This document shows, piece after piece, positions 17,292 to 24,285 of a stretch of 64,000 nucleotides of DNA. Numbering within the stretch: the first letter of the stretch is position 1; every line of letters begins with the position of its first letter. The notes beneath the pieces were generated by a model, which was not told the origin of the DNA, made no database searches, and was given only the letters and a program-made list of their open reading frames with translations. A program made the position numbers and the translations under genes. Source of the DNA: JAWVFM01 sp038237625 (GTDB taxonomy: Bacteria > Actinomycetota > Thermoleophilia > Solirubrobacterales > 70-9); contig JBBRYM010000012.1 of assembly GCA_038237625.1 (NCBI GenBank), positions 1 to 64,000 of the forward strand, given 5' to 3'.

Positions 17292-18972
17292 AGGTCAGTT
17301 CGCGCTTCAGGACCTTGCCGGTCGCGTTGCGCGGCAGGGAATCGAGGAACTCGACCTCGCGTGGGACCTTGTAGTTCGCCAGGTTCTTTTTGACATACGC
17401 CTGGATGTCGTCCTCGGAGACTTCGGACCCGTCGGTTACCACGAACGCCTTCAGACGCTGGCCGAACTTTTCGTCGTCGACCCCGATGACCGCCGCTTCC
17501 TTGACGTGCTCGTGATCGGAGAGGAGGTCCTCCACCTCGCGCGGAAAGACGTTTTCGCCGCCGGAGACGATCATCTCGTCGTCGCGGCCATCGATGAACA
17601 GGCGGCCCTCGTCGTCGAAGTGCCCGACGTCGCCGGAGGACAGCAGGCCGTCGATCTCATCCTTGCCGCCGCCGCCGGTGTAACCCTCGAACTTCAGCTC
17701 GTTGCCGACGAAGATGCGTCCGCTCTTGCCGGTCGGAACGGGCTCACCTTCGGAGTCGTAGATGTTCACCACACTCCCGCGCGGGGGGCGGCCGGCCGTG
17801 CCCGGCGCTTCGCGCAGGTCCTTGGGGCTGGCGATGGTCGCGTAGGCCACCTCGGTCGAGCCGTAGAGGTTGTAGACGTTGTCGCCGAAGCGGTCCATCC
17901 ACTTCGTCGCCAGCTCTCCGGGAAGCGCCGAGCCGGAGACGGCGGTGACCTTCAGGCTCGGCAGGGGGTGTTGGTCGAGGGTCCTCTCCGACAGCTGAAG
18001 GATCCGCTGGAGCATCACGGGCACCACGACAAGCGTGCTCGCCTCGGTCTCGGTGATCGCCTTCAGGGTTCCCTCGGGGTCGAAGCGGCTCTGGACGACG
18101 GTGGTGGATGCGAGCGCAAGCGACATCTGCAGGTGGGAGAACCCCCACGCGTGAAAGAGCGGCGCGGCGATCATCGTGGTCTCGCGGGCGCGCAGGCCAA
18201 GCCTGGACAGCATCGCCGCGATCGCGCCGAGGTTCTCCGGAGCGCTTCGCTGGGCGCCCTTGGGAAGGCCGGTCGTGCCCGAGGTGAGGATGATGAAGCG
18301 CGCGGAATCCTCCGGCGGGGAGGGAGTGTCCGTGCTGCCTCCCTCGATCAGGTCCTCCACCGTTGTGTCCTTCGCGTTCTCGCCGCGATCTGAGTCGTGC
18401 CAGGCGACGTACCAGCGCAGGTCCTTGCCTCCGGCCTCACGAGCTTCCGCGAGCAGCTCCGTGAACTCGTCGTCGTAGATGAGCGCGCGCGGGCCCTCGC
18501 GCTCGACCACGCCGGTGAACTGGGGGCCGGCAAAGCCGGTGTTCATGTAGAGAACGCTGGCGCCAATCTTCGCGCAGGCCAGGGTGGCGTCCACGAACCA
18601 GCGGTGGTTTCGGCACATGATCGCGACCCCGTCCCCGGCCTTCACTCCGTCGTCAAGGAGGGCGTTGGCGAGGCGGTTCGAACGCTCGTTCATCTCGTCG
18701 AAGCCGAGCGTTCCGAGCTCGTCGATTAGGCCCAGATCGTCGCCGCGCTCGATCGCGGCCGCAGCTATGGCGGCGGCGGGCGATGTTCCCCAACGCCGTA
18801 GCTCCAGCACCACCCTGCCCAGCTTGTCTGGGCGGATCGGGTGCAGGATCCCAACCTCGGCAAGGTCCTTCATCACCCAGGGGACGTCGCCCAGGGCGCC
18901 GAGCTTGCCGACGTTCAGGCGAGCGATCCGGTCCAGCCCGGAGAGCCGGCGAACAGTCGAGAGCGGGTCCAT
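17290..18972 (-). CDS. Acyl-CoA synthetase (AMP-forming, FadD-like)
   Basis: A 560-residue adenylate-forming enzyme that activates a fatty acid or similar acid to acyl-CoA through an acyl-AMP. Motifs: P-loop TSGTTGLPKG at 230-239, the YGSTEVA block near 398, SSGDVGHFDDEGRLFIDGR near 447-465, and the C-terminal catalytic Lys in GKVLKREL at 552-559. The N-terminus is longer than in minimal family members. It fits with the SCP2/acyltransferase lipid cluster on the other strand and with the beta-oxidation genes at 53-57 kb. Chain-length preference cannot be read from sequence. Confidence 0.88.
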   Translation of the reverse strand: MDPLSTVRRLSGLDRIARLNVGKLGALGDVPWVMKDLAEVGILHPIRPDKLGRVVLELRRWGTSPAAAIAAAAIERGDDLGLIDELGTLGFDEMNERSNRLANALLDDGVKAGDGVAIMCRNHRWFVDATLACAKIGASVLYMNTGFAGPQFTGVVEREGPRALIYDDEFTELLAEAREAGGKDLRWYVAWHDSDRGENAKDTTVEDLIEGGSTDTPSPPEDSARFIILTSGTTGLPKGAQRSAPENLGAIAAMLSRLGLRARETTMIAAPLFHAWGFSHLQMSLALASTTVVQSRFDPEGTLKAITETEASTLVVVPVMLQRILQLSERTLDQHPLPSLKVTAVSGSALPGELATKWMDRFGDNVYNLYGSTEVAYATIASPKDLREAPGTAGRPPRGSVVNIYDSEGEPVPTGKSGRIFVGNELKFEGYTGGGGKDEIDGLLSSGDVGHFDDEGRLFIDGRDDEMIVSGGENVFPREVEDLLSDHEHVKEAAVIGVDDEKFGQRLKAFVVTDGSEVSEDDIQAYVKKNLANYKVPREVEFLDSLPRNATGKVLKRELT

Positions 18973-18982
18973 GGCCCCAAGC

Positions 18983-19447
18983 CTATTCGGTGCCCGAAGC
19001 GTCGATCAGGCAAACCGCGATGGCCGCGATCCCCTCGCCCCGCCCGAGGAATCCCATCCCCTCGTTGGTCGTGGCCTTGACGCTCACCGGCGCTCCGAGC
19101 GCCTCCGAGAGCTCACGCGCCATCTCCTGGCGATGATCGGCGAGCCGCGGCTCTTCGCAGATCACGGTCACGTCGACGTTGGTGACGGGGCCCGGGAGCA
19201 TCCCGACGACGATCCGCAGCAGGTCGATGGAGTCGGCGTCGCGCCAGCGCTCTTCACTCGGGGGAAAGTGTGTTCCAAGGTCGCCGAGTCCTGCTGCGCC
19301 GAGGGCCGCGTCGATCACGGCGTGGGTGAGCACATCGGCGTCCGAATGTCCTTCCAGCCCGCGCTCGGCGGGAATCTCCACTCCGCCGAGGATCAGGCGC
19401 CTTCCCGCTGCGAATCGATGGGAGTCGTAGCCGATACCGACCCTCAT
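18983..19447 (-). CDS. ispF: 2-C-methyl-D-erythritol 2,4-cyclodiphosphate synthase
   Basis: A 154-residue enzyme of the MEP isoprenoid pathway that cyclises CDP-methylerythritol phosphate. It begins MRVGIGYDSHRF with zinc ligands D8 and H10, H42 in the EGHSDADVL-THAV region, and the C-terminal ATTNEGMGFLGRGEGIAAIA block. The frame is open much further upstream, but ATG 19447 gives the exact family length and overlaps the stop of the PHP gene (ATGA). ispD lies two genes upstream, so the usual ispD-ispF pair is split by the PHP phosphatase. Confidence 0.95.
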   Translation of the reverse strand: MRVGIGYDSHRFAAGRRLILGGVEIPAERGLEGHSDADVLTHAVIDAALGAAGLGDLGTHFPPSEERWRDADSIDLLRIVVGMLPGPVTNVDVTVICEEPRLADHRQEMARELSEALGAPVSVKATTNEGMGFLGRGEGIAAIAVCLIDASGTE

Positions 19448-20271
19448 CCCAAGGGCTCCAGCTTTCGCGAGCGCCCGGTGAAAGTCGCGACCTCCTCGAT
19501 CCCCCAGCCGCGCATCGCCTCCACCGCGCGATCGTAGCTGTGGCCGATCTCGTCGGGCATGTGCGCGTCGGAGGACAGGACAAACGCCGCGCCAGCCTCG
19601 ACGAGCATCTCGGCGAGAGCCTCGGAGGGATAGATCTCCCCCACCCGCTTGCGGAGCCCCGCAGTGGAAACCTCGACCGCCACGCCGGTTTCCGCGACCG
19701 CCTCCACGGCGGGCTCGTAGTAGAACCGCAGGTCGCGCTCGGGCAGCGGTCGCGCCCCACCCCACTTCTTCACGAGGTCGAGGTGGGCCAGGAAATCGAA
19801 GAGTCCCGAGCGGGCGGCCTCGGCGACCATCTCGAAATACCGCGTCCAGATCGCCTCCGCGCTTCGGCCCGTCGCCCAGATATCGAACTCCTCGTCGTCG
19901 ATTGCCCGGTCGCCCACGAAGTGGACCGAACCGATCACGTAGTCGAAGCCGCAGCGGTCGAGCAGGCTTTGCGTGCGGTCCTCGGTCCCCGGAACGAAGT
20001 CCATCTCGATGCCCAGACGCAGCGGTGTCTCCCTGATGAACCCGCAGTAGGCATCGATGTCGTCGCGGGCGTTTTCCTCCCAGAAGGGGTGGCTCCAGAT
20101 CTCGAGGGCCTGCGTGAAGCGGTGGATGTGCTCCGAGGCACCGAGCTCCGTGATCCCCGCCGCTTCGGCCGCTTCCAGGTAGCGCTGGACGTTCTCGGCG
20201 GTAAACGCCCGGTCGAATCCCGGCGCGTGATCGTCGTCGGGGCGCAGGTGGACGTGGTAATCGGTGAGCAC
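19444..20271 (-). CDS. PHP-domain phosphatase, histidinol-phosphatase-like
   Basis: A 275-residue PHP-superfamily phosphoesterase. Metal-binding motifs: DYHVHLRPD at the N-terminus, ASEHIHR near 46, EMDFVPG near 88, GSVHFVG near 114 and DAHMPDEIG near 236. The overall layout matches HisK-type histidinol-phosphate phosphatases of the last-but-one histidine step, but no other his gene is present and some homologues act on other phosphates. The start is GTG 20271 with an AGGGGGA stretch immediately upstream. It is coupled to ispF. Confidence 0.82.
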   Translation of the reverse strand: MLTDYHVHLRPDDDHAPGFDRAFTAENVQRYLEAAEAAGITELGASEHIHRFTQALEIWSHPFWEENARDDIDAYCGFIRETPLRLGIEMDFVPGTEDRTQSLLDRCGFDYVIGSVHFVGDRAIDDEEFDIWATGRSAEAIWTRYFEMVAEAARSGLFDFLAHLDLVKKWGGARPLPERDLRFYYEPAVEAVAETGVAVEVSTAGLRKRVGEIYPSEALAEMLVEAGAAFVLSSDAHMPDEIGHSYDRAVEAMRGWGIEEVATFTGRSRKLEPLG

Positions 20272-20292
20272 TCCCCCTACGCTAGATGAGAC

Positions 20293-20451
20293 GTGTCAAC
20301 GACTCTCCGCGACCTCGGCATCGTCCTCGGCGCCTTCGCCGCAGCAACCGCCGTCGCGGCGCTGTTCGGGGCCGCCAACTTCGGCACCGCGCTCACCTTC
20401 GGCCAGGTCGCCTTCGCCGCTGCGCTCGTCTGGGTCCTCATCGGGCGCTGA
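20293..20451 (+). CDS. Small two-helix membrane protein (52 aa)
   Basis: An unrecognised 52-residue frame, GTG 20293 to TGA 20451, sits in the otherwise empty gap between the PHP gene and ispD. The product starts MSTTLRDLGIVLGAF and has two hydrophobic stretches, about 7-26 and 36-50, separated by GAANFGTALTFG. It overlaps the 3' end of ispD by 14 bases on the opposite strand. Codon third positions are strongly G/C as in neighbouring genes, which supports coding. No function can be assigned. Confidence 0.5.
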   Translation: MSTTLRDLGIVLGAFAAATAVAALFGAANFGTALTFGQVAFAAALVWVLIGR

Positions 20452-21211
20452 GCAGCGCCTCCGCGATCCGCAGGTCCTCAGGGGTCGTCACCTTCAGGTT
20501 CGACGCCGGCGCGGGCTCGATCAGGACCTTGCCGCCGGCCTTCTCGATCAGCATCGCCTCATCGGTGGCGGCGGCCACACGCTGCGGGTCGGCGGCGTAG
20601 GCCTCGCGAAGCTTTTCGGTGCGACATGCCTGCGGCGTCTGCGCGGCCCAGAGGTGATCGCGACTCTCGGTCTTTGCGATCGACGGGCCGCCCCGTTCCA
20701 CCTCGCCCCGGTCGTCGCGCGGCTCGCGGGCGCGCTTGACGGTGTCGGCGATCGGCGCCGCGGCGATCACGCCGTCGGCGTCGGGGCGCGAGCGCAGCTT
20801 CTCGACCACAGATTCAAACAGCTCAGATGTCGCGAGCGGCCGTGCCGCGTCATGGATGACGACGATCTCCGCGTCCACGTGCTCGAGGGCGTTCGCGACC
20901 GACTTTGCGCGCGTCGAGCCCCCGTCGACCCGCGTCACCCCCTCCGGCAGGTCGGGGTCGACGCCCGCGGGCAGCGCGACGATCACCCGGCCGATTCCCG
21001 CCGCGACAGTCAGCGCCGCGAGCGACCAGTCGAGCATTGGCCGGCCTGCGACCCCGACGAGGGCCTTCGGGCCGCCGGCTCCGAGACGCTCCCCGGAACC
21101 GGCGGCCGCAACGATCGCGGTCGCGCTTGTGCTGTCGTCGCCGCTAGACAGCGGCCGCAGTGGCGCCGAAGCGCTCCGCCAGAAGGTCGTCCAGGTAGGA
21201 CTCGGCGCCAT
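20438..21211 (-). CDS. ispD: 2-C-methyl-D-erythritol 4-phosphate cytidylyltransferase
   Basis: An MEP-pathway enzyme that joins CTP to methylerythritol phosphate. The nucleotidyltransferase motif AIVAAAGSGERLGAGGPKAL begins near residue 32; HDAARP and the C-terminal VTTPEDLRIAEALL block are typical. The only ATG/GTG/TTG upstream of the domain is ATG 21211, which lies inside carD in another frame and adds about 30 unrelated residues. The true start may be a non-standard codon such as the CTG near 21150, directly after the carD stop. It belongs to the carD-ispD-ispF order common in actinobacteria. Confidence 0.9.
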   Translation of the reverse strand: MAPSPTWTTFWRSASAPLRPLSSGDDSTSATAIVAAAGSGERLGAGGPKALVGVAGRPMLDWSLAALTVAAGIGRVIVALPAGVDPDLPEGVTRVDGGSTRAKSVANALEHVDAEIVVIHDAARPLATSELFESVVEKLRSRPDADGVIAAAPIADTVKRAREPRDDRGEVERGGPSIAKTESRDHLWAAQTPQACRTEKLREAYAADPQRVAAATDEAMLIEKAGGKVLIEPAPASNLKVTTPEDLRIAEALLSAR

Positions 21212-21659
21212 CCTCGTCCTTCTCCAGCGCGTACATGAACTCAGAGGCGAGGATCTTCTTGGCGCGCGTGTACATCTGCTTCTCGCCGGTGGAAAGGCCC
21301 TTCTCCCATTCGCGGATCGCGAGGTTGCGAACCACCTCGGCGAGCTCGTAGACGTCGCCGGTCTTGATCTTCTCGCGGTTGTGCTTGAACCGCCGGTTCC
21401 AGTTCTTCGGCATGTCCGACATCTCGCCGGTGAGCACGTCGATGACCCGCTTGACCTGCTCCTCGTCGATGACCCGCCGCAGTCCGGCCCGGTGCGCGTT
21501 CTCGCAGGGGACCATGACCGTCATGTCGTTGTGAAGGATCTTGATCGTCAGGTAGTCCCGCTTCTCCCCGAGAAGCTCTCTCGACTCCCGCTTGATCACG
21601 ACACCAGCCCCGTGGTGCGGATAGACGACGTTGTCGCCCGTCTGGAACTCGCACTCCAC
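21144..21659 (-). CDS. carD: CarD-family transcriptional regulator
   Basis: A CarD_CdnL_TRCF-domain protein that binds the RNA polymerase beta subunit and stabilises open promoter complexes; it is essential in mycobacteria. The RNAP-interacting domain is about 1-65 (FQTGDNVVYPHHGAG, YLTIKILHNDMTVMVP). The helical DNA-binding domain follows (NWNRRFKHNREKI, AEVVRNLA, EKQMYTRAKKILASE). The GTG 21659 start leaves out 18 in-frame codons (ATIEETLDIEHELGP...). A perfect ribosome site sits further upstream, so the protein is probably longer (see 21711-21730). It lies between disA and ispD. Confidence 0.92.
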   Translation of the reverse strand: MECEFQTGDNVVYPHHGAGVVIKRESRELLGEKRDYLTIKILHNDMTVMVPCENAHRAGLRRVIDEEQVKRVIDVLTGEMSDMPKNWNRRFKHNREKIKTGDVYELAEVVRNLAIREWEKGLSTGEKQMYTRAKKILASEFMYALEKDEDGAESYLDDLLAERFGATAAAV

Positions 21660-21710
21660 GGGGCCGAGCTCATGCTCGATGTCCAGCGTCTCCTCAATGG
21701 TTGCTTCTGG

Positions 21711-21730
21711 GATTGTGTGCCTCCTTACAT
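21711..21730 (-). promoter_or_regulatory. Strong ribosome site with start-stop ATG-TAA, spaced for an ATC start of carD
   Basis: On the minus strand AAGGAGG (21726-21720) is followed by six bases and then ATC (21713-21711), which is in frame with carD. The nearest standard start, GTG 21659, is 60 bases from this site. ATG-TAA (21730-21725) overlaps the site. An ATC start would give a 189-residue CarD. Confidence 0.45.
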
Positions 21731-21733
21731 TGA

Positions 21734-21757
21734 GACGGCCACCTGGCGGCGGCCGTC
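21734..21757. repeat. Hairpin between disA and carD
   Basis: GACGGCC (21734-21740) and GGCCGTC (21751-21757) form a 7-bp stem with a 10-base loop that overlaps the disA stop codon and ends 8 bases before the carD ribosome site on the minus strand. It could act in attenuation, RNA stability or translational coupling. No U tract follows. Confidence 0.4.
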
Positions 21758-22868
21758 AACTTGACGCGTAGCGGTCGACGAAGTCGACCTCCTGAAGCCT
21801 GCGAAGCCCTTCGCGAATCTCTCGCCCCCGAGCCTCGCCGATGCCGTCGACCTCGGCCAGCTCGGCGTCGGACGCCGCCAGGATGGCCTCGAGGTCGCCG
21901 AACCTCTGGACGACCTTCTGCGCGACCAGACGCGGTAGGCGGGGAATCGCTGCCAGCGCCCGGTAGCCGCGCGGAGCGACCGGGAAGTCGAGCGTGTTGG
22001 TCTTGCGGTCGTAGCCCAAGAGCTCGGCGAGCCGGCCGAAGTCGAGGAGCTCACGGTGAGGGAGTCGCGCGAGGGCCAGCAGCGTGCGTTCGAGCTCATG
22101 CTCCTCGTCGACGGTCGCGTAGTCGCGCACGAGCGCGGCCCGCTCCGCCATGACCCCGACGGCGGTTTCCTCCAGCTGCATCTCGATGAGACGACCCTCG
22201 TTGCCGAGCTCGATGATGTAGCGCTCGACCTCGGCCGCCATTCGCGTCACGAGCTCGGCGCGCTGCAGCAGCGTGAGGGGGTCGTGAAGCGTGGTCGTTC
22301 CGGAGAGCTCCAGGTCGGTCAGGCGCATCGAGATCTGGTCGAGCCGTGCCCGGTACTTCTCCAGTGTGGCCAGGCCCTGGTTGGCCTTGGAAAGGACGGT
22401 GGGGATGTCGACGAGGATGTATTTGATCGACTCGACGTAGAGAGAGACGACATCGCGCCGGCTCGAGACCGCGATCACGAGCGCCTTGGTCTGCTTGGCG
22501 ACGCGCTCGGCCGTGCGGTGCCGTGTCCCCGTCTCCATCGAGAGGATGGTCGGATCCGGCATCAGCTGCACGTTCGCCCAGGCGATCTTCGAGGCGTCTG
22601 CGTTCAGCACGATCGCCCCGTCCATCTTCGCCACCTGGTAGAGCAGCGCCGGGGTGTAGTCGATGTCGAGCTTGATGCCTCCCGAGAAGAGGAAAGACAC
22701 CTCGTCGGTGTCGGCGATCAGGATCAGCCCGCCAGTCTGGGCGTGAAGGATGTTGTCGATGCCCTCGCGAAGGGCCGTGCCGGGTGAGACGACGTCGAGG
22801 GCCCGGAGGAGCCGAGGGTCGAGCCGCGCCTCCAGCTCGTTCAGCTCATCCCCGACGTGCGACGGCAT
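21756..22868 (-). CDS. disA: DNA integrity scanning diadenylate cyclase DisA
   Basis: A 370-residue enzyme that makes cyclic di-AMP from two ATP and slows at branched DNA. The DAC domain keeps the catalytic DGA at 83-85 and RHR at 116-118 (GTRHRTAER). A central helical spine follows at about 150-290, then a C-terminal helix-hairpin-helix DNA-binding domain with IPRLPRLVAQKVVQRFG and EVDGIGEARGREIREGL. The start is ATG 22868. In Bacillus and many actinobacteria disA is directly next to radA; here the collagen-like/SARP/glycosyltransferase block separates them. Confidence 0.96.
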   Translation of the reverse strand: MPSHVGDELNELEARLDPRLLRALDVVSPGTALREGIDNILHAQTGGLILIADTDEVSFLFSGGIKLDIDYTPALLYQVAKMDGAIVLNADASKIAWANVQLMPDPTILSMETGTRHRTAERVAKQTKALVIAVSSRRDVVSLYVESIKYILVDIPTVLSKANQGLATLEKYRARLDQISMRLTDLELSGTTTLHDPLTLLQRAELVTRMAAEVERYIIELGNEGRLIEMQLEETAVGVMAERAALVRDYATVDEEHELERTLLALARLPHRELLDFGRLAELLGYDRKTNTLDFPVAPRGYRALAAIPRLPRLVAQKVVQRFGDLEAILAASDAELAEVDGIGEARGREIREGLRRLQEVDFVDRYASS

Positions 22869-22957
22869 TCCAAGGTGAATGTTGGCAAACCCCCTGGAAT
22901 CACGCAGCGCGCCAAATCCCGTCTGGATAGGTCGGGATGGGGATTGTCAAGCCGAGG

Positions 22958-24175
22958 CTACGGACCGACCCAGTTCATGTCGAAGCGGCCTTCCCTGCCG
23001 ATCACGGTTGCGTGGCTAGTGATGCCAGCAACCGAGATGGAATCCCCGGCTGCCAAATGCACCAGCCCGGAGGTAGTCACAATCGGGTCGTAGTACAAAC
23101 CGCCGCCGCATGGCATGGTGGTCCCCGTAATAAATTCAGCGGTCGAGGTAATTGAAACAGAGATTCGACACGTCTGGCTTGAGTTGGGGGCCTGCATGTC
23201 CACTGCAGCGTCGTAGTGATAGAACCCGGCTATGGGCGCGATGAGGACGTTGGTGTTGCTGCTCGTGCTGTGCATGTTCGAGGTGTCGAAGTCCTCGCCG
23301 TTCAGCTGCAGGCCGCACTCTGTGACCGCGGGACAATTGAAGCTCCCGGTTGATACCGCGGCCACCGCCGGGAGGGTGCCGATCTGAGGGGGGCCCACTG
23401 CCGCGGTCGCGAGCTTGGCCGACGTGACCTTGCCGGCGCCGATGGTCGGGTTTGGATAGGTCCCCGCCAGATCGCCACCAGCGGCGCCGCCCGGGGCGCC
23501 TCCGCTGGTGGTGCCGCACGTCGCCGCACCGGTCGCGGCAACATTTGTGATCGCCTGGCCGGCGGTGCATGGCGCGCCGGAGATCCTGAACTGAAGTAGC
23601 GAGCTGTCGAGGCTTGACTCGAGCACATCGGCGCCGGTCAACGAGTTGTCGGCGACCGTTCCGCCGGCACCACCCGAAACCGAGCCCGCAGCGAGGTCAC
23701 CCGCGGCGATCGTCCCGTCGGCGATCTTCGCCGAATTGACCGTCCCCGCCCCGATCGTCGGGTTTGGATAAGTGCCCGTGAGGTCTCCCCCGGCGGCGCC
23801 CGAGGGCGGGCCGCCGCTGCCGGCACAGGCGACGCTGCCGTCCTGGTTCACGGCCGCTACGACCTGGCCGGCGGTGCAAGTGCCGCTGACTCGCTTCTGA
23901 ACCACGCTTGGGTCGAGCGAAGACTCGTCCACCTGCTGGCCGGTGACCGAGTTGGCGGCGAGATCCGCGCCGGACAGAGACCCGTTGGCGACCTTCGCGG
24001 AGTTGACGGCATTCGAGGCGAGGTCGGCGTTCTTCACCTGACCGTTCTTGATCGACCTGGAGAGCACGGAGTTCTTCGGTGCCGTGCTGGCGGCGAAGGC
24101 AACACCACCGAGGGCGACGTAGAGGGCGAGGATGCCCCAGATGTTGTGGCGGATGTGGGCGCTGACTCTGGACAT
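22958..24175 (-). CDS. Secreted or surface protein with collagen-like spacer repeats and C1q-like C-terminus
   Basis: A 405-residue protein of no assigned function. Residues 11-29 are a hydrophobic signal or anchor ending in AFAAS. The middle is built of short repeats in the style KNADLASNAVNSAKVANGSL and two copies of GGDL(T/A)GTYPNPTIGAG at 129-144 and 233-248, a Gly/Pro/Asn-rich pattern like phage-tail and adhesin stalks. The last 130 residues (from about 270; GFYHYDAAVDMQ near 317-328) resemble a C1q/TNF-like trimeric beta-sandwich. Cys pairs occur at C100/C117 and C203/C220. A strong AAGGAG precedes ATG 24175. A trimeric surface fibre is inferred. Confidence 0.72.
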   Translation of the reverse strand: MSRVSAHIRHNIWGILALYVALGGVAFAASTAPKNSVLSRSIKNGQVKNADLASNAVNSAKVANGSLSGADLAANSVTGQQVDESSLDPSVVQKRVSGTCTAGQVVAAVNQDGSVACAGSGGPPSGAAGGDLTGTYPNPTIGAGTVNSAKIADGTIAAGDLAAGSVSGGAGGTVADNSLTGADVLESSLDSSLLQFRISGAPCTAGQAITNVAATGAATCGTTSGGAPGGAAGGDLAGTYPNPTIGAGKVTSAKLATAAVGPPQIGTLPAVAAVSTGSFNCPAVTECGLQLNGEDFDTSNMHSTSSNTNVLIAPIAGFYHYDAAVDMQAPNSSQTCRISVSITSTAEFITGTTMPCGGGLYYDPIVTTSGLVHLAAGDSISVAGITSHATVIGREGRFDMNWVGP

Positions 24176-24237
24176 TCCCGTGCTCCTTGACTTGCCTCGC
24201 CGGCCCTACACCGGCAGCCGCGACGCTACGACCGAGT

Positions 24238-24256
24238 CGTTCCAGGAACGTTCCAG
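24238..24256 (+). promoter_or_regulatory. Direct repeats (11-bp period), candidate SARP site at -35
   Basis: CGTTCCAG occurs at 24238-24245 and 24249-24256, one helical turn apart. The second copy would occupy the -35 position of a promoter with TACGCT at 24273-24278 as -10 (17-base spacing), just before the GTG at 24286. SARP regulators bind such direct repeats overlapping -35. GGAACGTTCC (24245-24254) is also a palindrome, so a dimeric repressor remains possible. Confidence 0.45.
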
Positions 24257-24285
24257 CGGTTCGAGCCTGAGGTACGCTCGGCCGC

